Assembly (NCBI GenBank): GCA_964030475.1
Contig: CAXIPT010000017.1
Coordinates: forward strand, 454,380-518,379
From: Tethya wilhelma
Lineage: Eukaryota > Porifera > Demospongiae > Tethyida > Tethyidae
Reading direction: 5' to 3'
DNA: 64,000 nt
Within the stretch, counting starts at the first letter, position 1, and each line of letters begins with the position of its first letter. A model generated the notes under the pieces. The model was not told where the DNA came from, ran no database searches, and saw nothing but the letters and a program-made list of their open reading frames with translations. The translations under genes were made by a program, and so were the position numbers. Shown here in pieces: positions 1 to 22,820 of this stretch.

Positions 1-811
1 TTCTCGAAATCTGCCAAGAATTTATTTGGGAAAATCCTTACCTGCATACATCTATATAGTTGTACTAGCAATATCTCAGCCTAGGAAGGTCGTACAATGA
101 TGGGACTTGCACCATTGCAATCGGCTCAAAGAGATCTTTAAAATGGTGTGTTTTATTTGGAAAGTTTGGAAATGATCAATTTTGAGAAAAAAATCGCACT
201 CAACCATGGGCTATAGTTCATGGTTTTGAAGGATTTCGACAAAATACAAACATAGGATTAAACTATATCATTTGAAAGATCTCTTTGAGCTGATCACAAT
301 GGTGCCAGTCCTACTTTTGTACGACTTGCCTAGGCTGAGATATTCTCGAAATCTGCCAAGAATTTATTTGGGAAAATCCTTACCTGTGTACATCTAGGCG
401 TACAAAAAGAAGTAGTAATATCTCAGCCTAGGAAGGTCGTATGATGATGGGACTTGCACCATTGCGATTAGCTCAAAGAGATCATTAAAATGGGGTACTT
501 TATTTTGATAGTTTGAAAATGGTCATTTTTGAGAAAAAATCGCACTCGACCATGGGCTATAGTTCATGGTTTTGAAGGATTTCGACAAAATACAAACATA
601 GGATTAAACTAGATCATTTGAAAGATCTCTTTGAGCTGATCACAATGGTGCCAGTCCTACTTTTGTACGACCTTCCTAGGCTGAGATATTCTCAATTATC
701 TGTCCAGAATTTATTCGGGAAAATCCTTACCTGTGTACATCTAGGCGTACGAAAAGAAGTAGTAATATCTCAGCCTAGGAAGGTTGTATGATGATGGGAC
801 TTGCACCATTG
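1..811. repeat. Family A repeat array (about 345-bp period)
   Basis: Two to three tandem periods. Each period carries the motif TATCTCAGCCTAGGAAGGTC and, about 260 bases on, its reverse complement, so every unit is an inverted-repeat hairpin. A spacer holding 'CCAAGAATTTATTTGGGAAAA' (here at 16, 356 and, diverged, 704) joins the units. The array ends at the assembly join at 812. The same family recurs at 16126, 23567, 39012 and 54425. No coding potential is seen. Confidence 0.9.
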
Positions 812-1420
812 NGAACCTCTCTCCAATGGACCACCATTCCCTTCTCTCCTCCTACCACAAGAACTGGCTCAGCTACCAACATGGAGCAAAGTTCCTTAAC
901 AACCTCTACAGCTACTTCAACAGGGTCTCTCTGAAGAAGTACCAACCCCAGAATGACACCACTGACTACCCCCTACCAGGGGGAGGGACTGTCCCGGCCC
1001 CCCTACCTCCTGATACCCCCCTGGAGATTAGAAATGTGAGGGATACATGTAGCCTCGTTCCCTGACCTTCTGCTTAAGTTTACTAGTGTGTTTGAAGAGG
1101 AATAAATGGAAAACAAACATTTCTGTTGGCATAAATAGTTTCTATTGACATTGAAAGCACAATTATATGCTCAAGCAGAAGGTCTGGCACCTCTCAACTA
1201 TCGTGTGCTAGTTTCATAGAAAGAGATATTGTATTCATGCAGTTATAGCGATTATTTTGTCTGCCAATAAGTATGATATCATGTTCAATTGCGAAAAGAA
1301 TATTTATATAGTAAAAATGTGTGTGTGTTATATTCAGATGGCTCTAAATGTGTGGAGGGATGGTATGATAGTGAGACTCAAAGAACCACTGGTCAAGGCA
1401 CTGTTGGAGGAAGTTCAAAG
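812..1420 (+). CDS. Cullin family fragment, CUL2-like (partial)
   Basis: Two exons survive. Exon 812-1035 encodes a cullin N-terminal helical repeat (LLSSYHKNWLSYQHGAKFLN, then LYSYFNRVSLKK), and donor GTGAGG follows at 1036. Exon 1338-1420, after acceptor TTCAG, encodes MALNVWRDGMIVRLKEPLVK, the next cullin helix, and is in frame with the first (phase 0). It ends at donor GTCAGT in phase 2. The pattern 'ALxxWRxxMIxxLKxxL' fits cullin-2 better than cullin-1, -3 or -5, but that choice is made by eye. Cullins are the scaffold of cullin-RING ubiquitin ligases, and this N-terminal part would contact the substrate adaptor. The upstream part is lost at the join at 812 and the continuation after 1420 was not found; another join lies at 1541. 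Confidence 0.72.
1052..1192. repeat. Hairpin element in the cullin intron
   Basis: Inverted ends: GACCTTCTGCTTAAG near 1065 pairs with CTCAAGCAGAAGGTC near 1172, inside the intron that follows the first cullin exon. The outer 'AGCCTCGTTCCCTG' resembles the end of another hairpin at 24968-25040 ('AGCCTCATACCCAGG'), so the two may belong to one small MITE group. Confidence 0.55.
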
Positions 1421-2392
1421 GTCAGTTTATCACTACCTCAATCATAATATTATTGCAATTGATTGCAATTTGTGCTCAAGTTGTCAGAAGGTTAATTGCT
1501 ACCATAATTATGTGGGTAAAGTTGGTGAGAATTAAATTTGNTTCCATTGGTGTAAGCTCTGCTACTGGGACACATGCATGGTGTAAACAAGTTCAGGATT
1601 TTTCTTTCCAAATCACCAACGCACTGGTACAGTCCTTACATGTGCACTCAAATTTATTTGCAGGCAGGAAGCTTGTGGTCAAGCCTAGAGTAAAGCGTGA
1701 ATAAAATTAAAATTTATATGTTATCTTCAATGGATGATATACTGGACTCTAAGCATGCATAAGACTTGGACTAAAGTCTATAGAATTGCTCTCTTCTTCA
1801 ACTATCCAATGGTGTTTGTCACATTTCCACAGGTATCACAGAAAGAAAGTTACAGGGTTGTTTCTTCAGCTCATTTTTTTAATGAGATGCAAACAATTTG
1901 TGTTGTTTTGTTTTGATTTTTCTTTAGTCATAATCATTATGGTATGTAGCCATGAGTTCACACATGCAATGGTTGTTATAATGAGATGCAAGCAGCGCAC
2001 CAGATGCTGACCCTGGTCCAGTGTGCATGGTAATATTGTTTTCCTTTTTCTCTATTAATTTAAACTTTTCAATGCACAATTATAATACAGTGTCAGCATT
2101 TGGGCATAGCCAATAGCAACTCAATGCTAGTATATATATACAGAACCATGCAGCCCGGCAGAATATATGGAGCAAAGCAAAAGAATGGTACAATAATATT
2201 ATTATGGCTACAATTGCATGCAAAATGCACAGGGACTGTTCTTGTGTGGCCATTTCAAGAAGTTTACTACGTGGAGCTTGCATTAATTTACAACAACAGA
2301 AAAATTAATAAGCACATTTTGTGGGGTGCTCATGAGAAACGCATTTGATTATCATCCTATACAGTATTGAAAATAAAATAATTATATTAATT
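1421..2392. other. No gene recognised; join at 1541
   Basis: AT-rich sequence after the cullin exon. Short open frames lack splice context or recognisable domains. The 'n' at 1541 marks an assembly join, so the rest of the cullin gene may be absent. The right end holds the 3' flank of the minus-strand RasGEF gene, with AATAAT/AATAAA-like sequence on the minus strand just past its stop. Confidence 0.6.
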
Positions 2393-13570
<11,178 letters not shown>

Positions 13571-14834
13571 AATGGCCGGCTGCAGGGGAGTGCATTATAA
13601 AAACAAGGTAACCATATCTACTATCATATGAATTAGTTGTCATAGCAGCACAGTCTTCATCCAACAGTGGACAAACATACTGATTACAGAGCTACAACCC
13701 CGCGACCGATCACTGATCAGCCGACTGTAACTACCATCGATCTCTTGGGGAAGATCTTATATTACTTGTACTCTAACCGTACCAACTGCTTACATGAGTG
13801 AGTCTCAGTCACACGTAGAATTCTTCAGTCTCTGACTGGCAGAGCGCCACAAGATACGGCTGATCAACCGCAATGTTTACAGTGAGCGCTGGGTAGGAAT
13901 CAACACACGGCAGTGATCGCTAGTCGCTCCTTTGACCTCCTACGATGGCAGCTGCTGACAAAGACGACTCTAGACTGTGTACTTCACATGCCAAACGTCA
14001 TTCATTCAAGAAGCAAAGGCTTGTCGTTAGATCATGTCTCTTTGAAGTTGCCGACAGGGGGCGGAGCTGTCGCGGTTTCCGTAAACACATGGAATCACGT
14101 GACAACCACGTGTTTTTCGCGAATTAGCTGGAGTATTCGACTAATAACTGCTGGAATTTGCACTCACGTCTAAAATATTTTGCGAGAGAATCAGAAACTG
14201 GGAACCAGTGCAAATAGAGAGAGTGGAAGAGAAGAGGTCATATTTCTCCCTCCAAAGGTGAGCATGTGAGATCTGTACACTGATAAGCCTACACTGGTTC
14301 AGCTAGATCTAACTGAATCTTTTAATGATGGGTGTGTTCTGATCAAAATAGTTTATTGTGGCTCACTTTAAACCATGTCATGGAAAGGCCTGATAAAGAG
14401 ATTGAGAGATGAGAGGAGATGTCCATTGTTGAGAGAGAGAGAGAGAGAGGGTTTATTTTTCTACAGTTTGTTGATCTAGTCACTGATTGTTGTGTGCCTG
14501 TGTGTGAAGAGACCGCACGCTTTTCATAATAGAAAACATTAGGTTTTCTCTATCAACAAATAGTATGTTGTGTTGTCATGGCAACGCTGGTAGAGAGCCA
14601 ACCAGACGGTGTTAGTGCATGGTTCCATGGCCAACACCTCTGGTGGTCGCCACACCCACTGCCATAGGGGCGTGTCTGCTGGTGGGTCTACAGTAAGATG
14701 ATGCCTCACCAAAGAAGGCAATTTGATCAGTTCCTCTTACCTCTTTGGCTTCTGGTGGCAAAACCACCAATTATAATTGATCACAATTTTATTCATCTTT
14801 GTATCTTAATCCCCACACACTCCCAGCATATGCC
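13571..14834. promoter_or_regulatory. Divergent upstream region of RasGEF gene and ANKS1
   Basis: Intergenic or 5' untranslated sequence between two head-to-head genes. It holds two CACGTG E-boxes at 14096-14101 and 14107-14112 and a GC-box-like GGGGGCGGAGC near 14056. A minus-strand acceptor (CTGCAG) lies 11 nt upstream of the RasGEF ATG and a plus-strand CAG lies just before the ANKS1 ATG, so both genes probably have non-coding first exons here. A short GA run lies at 14430-14449. Open frames here show no conserved domain. Confidence 0.6.
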
Positions 14835-15775
14835 ATGGGCAAAGACACAGAGCTGTTCAAAGCTGCCAAGACGGGCAACAACTCTGTTTTAGAGAAGGCG
14901 TTTGCTTCGTTCCTCAAGAAACAGTCAGGACAGGGCAGCAGTATAGGGAGCACTCTCAACAGGTGAGGTCTGTAAGGGGATGTTTGTGTGAGAGAGTGTT
15001 TACAAAACTTCTGTTGTGCTATTATACACAAGATAAGGATACGCTGAGAGTTAGTTTAACTGAAGGGAATTCACAACCAGTGGCCCCTCCCACTAATGCC
15101 ATGTTTGTGTAGCCCTGCAATTGTGTACATTTTTGTTCCATTGAACCGTGACCATTTATTTCATCAAGTATAGTAGTCGTGACAATCGTTAACTTTATTT
15201 GTGCAGTATTCGTCACAAGTTTCATCCTAACCTACAAGATGCCTCAGGCTATACTCTCCTACACCACGCCACTCTTCAGGGACAGAGGTATGTTAACGCT
15301 AGCAATAATGCTAACACTAACACTAACGCTAACATTAATGCTAACATTATTGCTAACTCAAACACAAATGCTAACACTAACACTAATGCTAACATTAATG
15401 CTAACATTATTGCTAGCTCAGACACAAATGCTAACACTAACACTAATGCTAATGCTAACACTGTTTCTTACACACACTGCCATGAAGAGACACTGTGAGT
15501 CTTCTGTTGAAGTGTGGAGCCTCCACCACCATTGCAGACTCCTCTGGCAGCTGCCCTCTTCATTTGGCTGCTTGGAAAGGAGATATTGAGATAGTTAAGA
15601 TGCTGGTTTGTCAGGGACCATCACGAGCCAATGTTAACCAGCAGAGTGATTCTGACGACACAGCTCTGCATCTGGCCAGCCAGTATGGCTACTCCGATGT
15701 TGTTGATTTCCTTTTACAGGTAACAGTGAGTGCGTGTGTGTTAGACTTGTACACCTACTGGCTAATGGTAACATA

Positions 15776-15836
<61 letters not shown>

Positions 15837-16985
15837 TCACGACACAGCGCCATGCTGATCCCTTGCAAAGGAACTCCAAGTGTGAGACAGCTCTTGACCT
15901 AGCCTCTCAATACGGCCATCTTGACACAGTCCACATGCTGGTCTCCCATTGCCCGGAGATCCTTCAGCTGCAAAGAGAAGACACTAGCCCCCTGCACCTC
16001 GCCGCCAGGAATGGCCACGCTGTGGTAGCTCTCTCTCTCATCAACGCTGGCATCTCTGTCAACACAGTGGTACGTAGTTATAGTGGGAGATGTAGCCACC
16101 ACTCTTTGACCCCCCCCCCCCCCCNGTCCTACTTTTGTACGACCTTCCTAGGCTGAGATATTCCTAATAATCTGCCAAGAATTTTCTATTTGGAAAATCC
16201 TTACCCGTTTATCTCTAGGCATAGGAAAAGAACTAGCAATATCTCAGTCAAGGAAGGTCGTACAACGATGAGACTTGTGCCATTGCGATCGGCTCAAAGA
16301 GATCTTTAAAAATGACTTTGTTTATATTCAAATGATGATGGAGCGTTCATATTGATGTCAATTTTTGCTTGGTTCACAGTATCTAGGTAGCGTGATTGTG
16401 ATGAATCTCCATGGCAACCGATCAGCAGAAGAGGCCTGTTTAAGACTAAGAGTGAGTTAACTGCAGTCTGTGGTATTCATGTGTTTTACTAGAATATCCT
16501 GACATGGTGTACAGACCAGTACGGAAGGAATGCAGAAGTTTCCTGAGATCATTTTATCAATTTCTTGGAAAGGAATAAAATTTGTTGATTCTCAATCCAA
16601 GGTGAGAGGCTGACTTTGGCTCTAGCTGTAGTTCATCTCCCTCTCTCTCCTCCTCCTCTGTCAGATGGTGGTCAGCACCCACGCCATCCGGGACATCTCC
16701 TGTTGCTCCCCCGACATTGAGGACGAGAGGGTCTTTGCCTACATCACAAAGGAGAAGCAAAGTGGAATGAACTATTCCCACGTCTTTATGGCACCTACTA
16801 AGGTGGGTGTGGCTGTTTGTTGTCATGGAAACCTGTGGCATATTGTTTCGTGCATGCACTTACAGGAGATTGCTGATGAGATTCGTATGACAATTGGTCA
16901 GGCGTTTGAAATCTGCTACCAGAAGGTGATGAAGGCACGGAGGATATCAGAGGAGAGCAAGAGATCCAGTCTGTCTTCAAACTGA
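14835..16985 (+). CDS. ANKS1: ANKS1/Odin-like ankyrin and PTB protein, middle missing
   Basis: Exons 14835-14962, 15207-15287, 15488-15719 and 15848-16069, then a join, then 16380-16451, 16515-16601, 16665-16802 and 16866-16985 (TGA). The N-terminus MGKDTELFKAAKTGN and repeats such as CPLHLAAWKGDIEIVKMLV, ETALDLASQYGHLDTVHML and DTSPLHLAARNGHAVVALSL match human ANKS1A closely. The C-terminus is the ANKS1-type PTB domain (YLGSVIVMNLHGNRSAEEAC; KFPEIILSISWKGIKFVDSQ; AYITKEKQSGMNYSHVF). ANKS1 proteins are adaptors of receptor tyrosine kinases, notably Eph receptors. The final ankyrin repeat, the tandem SAM domains and the start of the PTB are absent, apparently lost at the 'n' at 16125. The start ATG is in frame; an upstream overlapping ATG at 14831 is out of frame. 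Confidence 0.92.
15298..15462. repeat. 60-bp minisatellite in ANKS1 intron 2
   Basis: About 2.7 units of a 60-bp repeat built from GCTAACACTAACACTAATGC-like hexamer blocks, with unit starts near 15301, 15361 and 15421. It is entirely intronic. Confidence 0.85.
15777..15832. repeat. (CA)n microsatellite
   Basis: CA run upstream of the ANKS1 exon-4 acceptor at 15848. Confidence 0.9.
16126..16316. repeat. Family A repeat fragment after a join
   Basis: Begins at the base after the 'n' at 16125, following a C-run. It contains TACGACCTTCCTAGGCTGAG and, inverted, ATATCTCAGTCAAGGAAGGTC. The repeat probably caused the break within ANKS1. Confidence 0.85.
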
Positions 16986-17326
16986 GAGTATAGTCTCGTA
17001 AATTGATATTCCACCCTCTCAATTGTGTTCAATATTACTGATATTTTTGGTTTCATGCACGTGTACTGCATGGAAAATTATAATTCATTTATTCGTTTGT
17101 AATTTTGATGATCATCATTATATTATTGCTGTAACTGTACTATAAGATTATATTGCTGTTATTACATGTGCCCATTGCATTCATAAATTTGAAAGTGTGT
17201 GATCTAAATATCCGAAAAATGCTGAATAAGCAAGAAAATTCAAACTATATAAACTCCGCCCATGCACGAATGCACTTCTCAAAGCGAAGGTCAAGAAGCC
17301 GCAGTCCAGCAGCTCTTTGATCCATC

Positions 17327-17995
17327 ATGCCTTCAGGGATATACTACGGCGTCATAGCGCGGCAAGGAGTGATTCTCTGCGACTACGCCACACTCACTGG
17401 CAACTTTGAACGAGTGGCCCAAAGTATTCTCGATCAGAGCAACCCCCCCAAGATAAGCTATGAATCAGGTCGCTATCTCTTCCATGTGTTCGTGGCTGGT
17501 GGGCTCACATACATGGTTGTCACTGACTCCGTCTTCGACCGAGGTGTCGCCTTTGCGTGCCTTCATCAGATGGAGCAAGACCTGTCCTCCTATCCCCAAC
17601 TAAAGGACCGTGCTCTGACTGGTGTAAACAGGCACTGCCTTCAGAAGGAGTTCTCGAACGTGTTGGAATCTCTCATTCGTCGCTATTCCTCCAGTGACAA
17701 GATGGCCAACTTGGAGGACAAGGTGGCCACGGTGAAGGGGGTCATGACCAAGAGCATCGATAAGGTCATGAAACGAGGGGAAAACCTCGACGACCTGACT
17801 GAGAGGTCACAGCTGCTCACCCACAGCTCCAACCAGTTCCGCCGCACCTCTGGGAAGCTACGCAGGAAACTGTGCTGGCAGAATGCAAGATTGTGGATCA
17901 TAGTGATAGTTGCCATCATTATCACACTGCTAGTCATCATTGCCATCATAGTGGCCTTGGCTCTTACTGGGAAGTTCAAGAAGAACAACCACTGA
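17327..17995 (+). CDS. VAMP7: VAMP7 longin R-SNARE, single exon
   Basis: 222 residues in one uninterrupted frame; human VAMP7 has 220. The longin domain covers about residues 1-115 (SGRYLFHVFVAGGLTYMVVT). The SNARE motif covers about 125-182 with the zero-layer arginine in DKVMKRGENLDDL. A C-terminal membrane anchor runs from about 188 to 214 (LWIIVIVAIIITLLVIIAI), followed by a short basic tail. The protein drives fusion of late endosomes and lysosomes with each other or with the plasma membrane. Every confident multi-exon neighbour is spliced, so the intronless state is notable and may mean an old retrocopy or intron loss. The upstream flank (16986-17326) contains CACGTG at 17058. A CACGTG-containing site also lies downstream, but nearer the next gene. 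Confidence 0.95.
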   Translation: MPSGIYYGVIARQGVILCDYATLTGNFERVAQSILDQSNPPKISYESGRYLFHVFVAGGLTYMVVTDSVFDRGVAFACLHQMEQDLSSYPQLKDRALTGVNRHCLQKEFSNVLESLIRRYSSSDKMANLEDKVATVKGVMTKSIDKVMKRGENLDDLTERSQLLTHSSNQFRRTSGKLRRKLCWQNARLWIIVIVAIIITLLVIIAIIVALALTGKFKKNNH

Positions 17996-18011
17996 AACTT
18001 TTATTCTTTGT

Positions 18012-18012
18012 T

Positions 18013-18046
<34 letters not shown>
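18012..18046. repeat. (GT)n microsatellite
   Basis: GT run in the VAMP7 3' flank. Confidence 0.9.
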
Positions 18047-18048
<2 letters not shown>

Positions 18049-18138
18049 AATACTCTTATTGATTTTGTGACCTCACTATACACATCTTTGCTGTACTTGC
18101 AATTTACATCAGGTGATTGAGGGGTGGGGCATGTGTGT

Positions 18139-18144
18139 CACGTG
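18139..18144. promoter_or_regulatory. CACGTG E-box upstream of FGFR1OP2-like gene
   Basis: GTCACGTGAT lies 41-46 bases before the ATG at 18185. The wider form GTCACGTGA resembles the TFEB/MITF site of animals. Confidence 0.45.
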
Positions 18145-18184
18145 ATCGGTTTGTTTATTAGGGAATTCCTGATCTGAAGCAGAA

Positions 18185-18799
18185 ATGGAGCGGTTGCTGT
18201 CAGCGGCGAAGGAGCTGTCAGAGAAGGTTGACTCAAACGAGGCGGCGGCTGGTGAGCTACTGAGGCAGTGTGAAACGCTACAGGAGGAGCTAAAGTCAAT
18301 GAAACAAGTGAGAACCACACACACTAGCCTGATGGCTGTGGATATTATCTTATTATCTGTGGTTTATGACGCTCTCTCGTTTCCCTTAGTACCGTGAGTG
18401 TCTAGAGACGATCAGTGGGAGTGATGAATCCCGCACCCGTCTTCCTAACATCGAGTTCAGTTACATCCGTCAACTTCAGCAAGACAACTCGGAGCTTCGT
18501 ATTCTATTAGAAGAGCACCAGTCAGCTCTGGATATGATTATGAGCAAATACCGTGAACAGGTACCACCTGAAATGTTTCAATCTTTATTTCCGTTCTCAT
18601 AGTACGTCAGAGAAAGTCCATGTTGAATGTGTAATCATCACACACACACACACACACACACATGCGCCACATTGCAGATGGTGAGGTTCATGAAGACCTC
18701 TAGCGATGATTTGAACGCTGACAGTGGTCTTTCAGAAGTGAGTCGCCTCAGCAGTAGCTACATGTAGCTCTGTCTCCTGCCATTATCACTGACAGCACC

Positions 18800-18873
<74 letters not shown>

Positions 18874-19148
18874 ATCTCTAGGAGCTGCAGTATCGCACTG
18901 ACCAGCTGTGCAGTATGGCGGCTGTCATGTACAAGGCAGCTGGTGTTGAAGACTCAACTGTTAATGCTCAGAGTGAAAAAATTGCACAATTGGAATACGA
19001 GAACAAGCACTTGCGAGAGCTGCTTCAGTTCTCCCCCCACCTCACGTCAAAAGGGGAGGCCTCCGTGTTCCTCTCCTCATCCCGTGAGGAGAAGACCCCG
19101 CCCCCAACATCAGCTGCAGGAGAGAACAGTGAACCTATCATCAGATGA
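18185..19148 (+). CDS. FGFR1OP2: FGFR1OP2/SIKE family coiled-coil protein
   Basis: Four exons, 18185-18307, 18390-18560, 18678-18737 and 18882-19148, give 206 residues; human FGFR1OP2 is about 253. Family blocks are clear: [20 protein letters not shown] followed by [11 protein letters not shown], then [13 protein letters not shown] and [14 protein letters not shown]. In animals the FGFR1OP2/SIKE1 proteins bind STRIPAK complexes (striatin-PP2A) and help link them to Hippo-type kinases. The protein is predicted to be almost entirely coiled coil with a disordered tail. It is shorter than the human protein because the segment between the SKYREQ block and the last coiled coil is reduced. A long CT tract directly abuts the last acceptor. 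Confidence 0.88.
18800..18880. repeat. (TC)n tract at 3' splice site
   Basis: About 65 bases of TC, then TCTATCTCTATCTCTAG immediately before the FGFR1OP2 exon-4 start at 18882, where it also serves as polypyrimidine tract. Confidence 0.9.
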
Positions 19149-19505
19149 ACACAATGCGTATTCATAGCTCTGTATATTTCACACTTGCACATTTGGACAA
19201 TTATTATTCATACGTATAGTTTTGATCATTGTAAGTTACGATTAAAATTAATAATACACATGTAACTTTAAAGTGAAGTATTAATTTTAATTATTAGTTG
19301 AATTGCATTATACAAACTTACAATTGCTGGACAGTCCCTGAGTAATTACAATTGACACATGATATCCACAAACAGGAGGAAATGAAACATGAACTGATCA
19401 CAATTACATTACACAAAAGATGAGGTGCATTTTACAGCCAGGTCGACTAGCTTCAATGTCTGCATGACAAAAAATAAATATGAGTGTTAATAATTGGTGA
19501 ATGAA

Positions 19506-20425
19506 TTAGTGGGTCTTTTGATTGCAGGGGGTGATCATGTGAGCATTGCTTTTGATGTCACATGACCATTGTTTCTTGCTTCCGTTGCTGTTGGGGTAAA
19601 TCTTTGAGTTGATGACTGAGAGAGAGAAACACAGCTGGGCCGAGTAGTAGGTGACCATTACGATGGCTCTCTCACAAGGCACTGGGAAAATGAACTTGTT
19701 GACGGCCAAAGTGGTGTCTGAGAGAGCTAGCAGACAGGCACCGCAGGCAGAGTAGATCTTCCTCCAGGGTATTTCCCCCCTGAGAGTGAACCTAGCCAGA
19801 GATCTCCAGGTCATGGTACAGAGCAGCAGTCCATAGCAGAGGAGGGCATACTGGATGGCTCCTGACACACTGGGGAGGATAGCTGCCGATCCAACAATGA
19901 GCAGGCTTACACATAACACGAGTTCCTTGACTCCAAGTGGAGAGAAACCAAACGCCAAACTGTAGCTGACGTGGGCCACACCGAAACACGCAACTCCCAT
20001 TAAAAAGAGCAACAGTTCACCACCCCACACAAGGAAGGCGTCACCAAGGCAAGATAAGATCAGCCCAGCCAAGATCTTTCTGTTGTAAGAATTCTCCATT
20101 CTGTGTCCAGTCACTCCCTGGAGGCACACGAACCAGATGAGAGAGAGAATGGGCAGCACCTTCACAAAGGCAGCAGTAACTGAAGGCTCAGCTTCAGGCA
20201 ACCACAGTACGAAGTACACACACGACATCTTCAGAAACGGCACCAGAAATGGAGCTACCGTGCCAACCTCGTTAGCAAGCTGAGGGGGGGAGGTATGTGA
20301 GTGTGTGTGTGTGTGTGATGTGTGATGATATTAATGCATAATCAGCTACCAATTTTTATAAGTCTTACCTGTTCTTGGTCCATTCTCAGCCACTTGGCTA
20401 TTTGAGAGAGCATTCTAGTCTTCAT
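19506..20425 (-). CDS. TMEM86: TMEM86/YhhN-type lysoplasmalogenase
   Basis: Two exons, 20369-20425 and 19506-20279, give 276 residues. Multiple hydrophobic helices are evident (LIWFVCLQGV, LLLFLMGVACFGVAHVSYSL, ALLCYGLLLCTMTW). The family hallmarks are the acidic residue in GLILSCLGDAFLVW, the FGVAHVSY stretch, the later GACLLALSDTTLAVNKF and the helix VTYYSAQLCFSLS. TMEM86A/B hydrolyse the vinyl-ether bond of lysoplasmalogen in the ER membrane. The first exon (MKTRMLSQIAKWLRMDQEQ) is a short cytosolic leader; an alternative start is the Met at the first exon's fifth residue. The upstream region has CACGTG at 20567, about 140 bases away. Confidence 0.87.
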
Positions 20426-20582
20426 CGTTCACAGCTATCCTTGTGTCTGGCATCAGAAGTCAGTGTACGGAGAGGTAGAAATTGATATAAACAAAAACTC
20501 AGTCACCGACAGCTGCCACATGTGTTCCGTAAACAACAAATTACGTCATTGAATTCCAAGCTAGCTCACGTGTGTGTGCGCG

Positions 20583-20605
20583 ATATATATATATATATAT
20601 ATATC
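20583..20605. repeat. (AT)n microsatellite
   Basis: AT run flanked by CGCG and CGC between TMEM86 and the LRRIQ1 3' end. Confidence 0.85.
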
Positions 20606-20846
20606 GCATTTATTCTTATGCACAAACAGAGATTCTTGTGGTAAAATTTACACTTACAAACAGACACAAAAATTAATGCGTTGCACATGTAGCTACTGTC
20701 TTTTGGAGTTTCTTTCTTTTGGATTCGATTGCACCAGCTGGTTCTGAGCATCTGAACTCTGAGAGTGTGTGTGAGCAATAACAGTCATTATCACTGAGCT
20801 CTTGCAGTGGACAGATTGGAAGTGCTACTCCAGCAGCAGTATAATA

Positions 20847-21486
20847 TTATAGCTGCAAATGTGTGCAACACTCACCACTAGTCTTGGTGCATGGCCAGCC
20901 AACACATGTGGTTCAATGTGAGGCAGAAGAGAGGACTTGCTGTGGGACCTACAGTACGTACATACATGGGTATGGGGTGGGGTAAGGGTAAGGGTACATA
21001 CACATCCTACTCCATGCCAAATTCAAACAAACTGTGAACTGGTCCTTTAGTTATGTTCACTGGATATTTTAATAAAGATCCATTCAAAGCTTCTCATTCT
21101 TGGTGAGTGTAGATCAGACAGCCTGATGTTTTCTTGCTTGTTCAATTGTATCTTGGTCATGTTCTTTGTCCCTACTATTGTTCTCTTTGTTGTAGAACTA
21201 TAATACACTGCTTCAGGGTATTTTTGCATTTACAAGCCACACTTTCACTGTTTATTTTTCCCTAATGAGTCATGTACCAAGGACGAAAAGCTTAGAATGA
21301 ACCTTTAATAAATTTTCAGTGAACTGAAGGGCCAGCTCACAGTTTGCATTGATAAGGGTACACATGGGATGATTTCACTCCAGAGAAGTTAGGACAACAG
21401 TCATTCTACCTTGTCTGTTGCTCCACACGACTATGGTTGCCATGACTACCGTCATTGTGTACTACTCTCTGATGATGAACCCACCT

Positions 21487-21524
<38 letters not shown>

Positions 21525-22570
21525 NTGCAGGAAGAGAGAGAGATATGTAAGCACTAACACTCACTGGTAGAGGAAATCTTGATTGGTGTGTTTCTCTTCA
21601 AAGAGATCAGGAGTTGAATGAGCTAAAAGAGAGAGAAAGAAATAAGTTATATATACTGCCTACCAGCAGATATGGAATACCTTGAGGGTAGCTACTAGCA
21701 GTGTGTTGTTCCCTCCCTGCCAACAGAGGAGTGCTCTGGCCTTGTTTCTTGAAGACAGCCAACCTCACCATAGGATCTATAGCGACAGCATACAAACAGC
21801 AAGATAGACCATGGGAACTGCTGAGTCAGCAATATTGCACCACCTAACCTGCCAATTTCTTTCTCTTAAGAGCATTCTTCTTCCTCTTCTTCTCTCTTTG
21901 AGTCCTCCTCCTTAGTAGCTCAGCTGTCCTCGAGCTCTCCAGACCCCTGTACACACACAAGAGTAAATTATCTAATGCCCCTCAATATTAACATTCATTA
22001 AAGACTAACATAATTCATGCATATTATTATACCATTCATTCTCAACTCTCTTTAACTGAGTGTCTTCAATGTTGCCGTGACGACCAATGGTCATACTTTG
22101 ATCTTCTCTAGTGATATCAGCTTGTCCTGTGTGCTCTGGCAATGCCCATGCCACGCCCACTCTCTGAGGTGGGCTAACCTCTTCTTCTATGGAATCGGAA
22201 GGAGATTCAATCACATGGGAATGGGACTCGTTAGAATGGGAATGGAATTTAACAGGCTTAGAATGGAAATTGTCCCCTCCAGGTGCCATGGAAATGGTGT
22301 CGGCAGATGGTTGGCTTTGGGCAGTCCATTCTTCCAAGGTGATGACATCATCAACAGCACCAGGAAGAGTATAGGCAGGGATATAGAGGGGTGTGGTCCT
22401 TTCAGTGGAAGCTTCCTGATTGGTCAATTCTTGTTCTGTAAATCTCTTCAGCTCATCATTGGATGGACTCAGAGGTTGGAGCAAGTCCAGGGACTATAGG
22501 GATGACATCATAATGACATAATAGCTTGAAACAGTGGATTTAAAATGGCAGTATTGACTGACAGTTGGAT

Positions 22571-22610
<40 letters not shown>

Positions 22611-22761
22611 GATAGACAGGCTCACCTCATTAAGATAATTATCAGGGATCTCCTCATCATAATTAACATCAACCTCTGGCATATCATCACTATCACTTAG
22701 ATGTGCATTATCAAGAATGGCTTGCAAACGTCTCCTAAGAAGATACCCCCTATAGTTAGCC

Positions 22762-22820
<59 letters not shown>

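Noticed and set aside
13913..14173. 86-codon plus-strand frame in the divergent upstream region
   Set aside because: No domain, no splice context, and it overlaps the likely shared promoter and 5' untranslated region.
18120..18184. Reading frame upstream of the FGFR1OP2 start
   Set aside because: In-frame stop codons precede the ATG at 18185, which gives the family N-terminal coiled coil.
22077..22499. 140-codon plus-strand frame
   Set aside because: It is antisense to the LRRIQ1 exon at about 22034-22494, whose own frame continues the family C-terminus.
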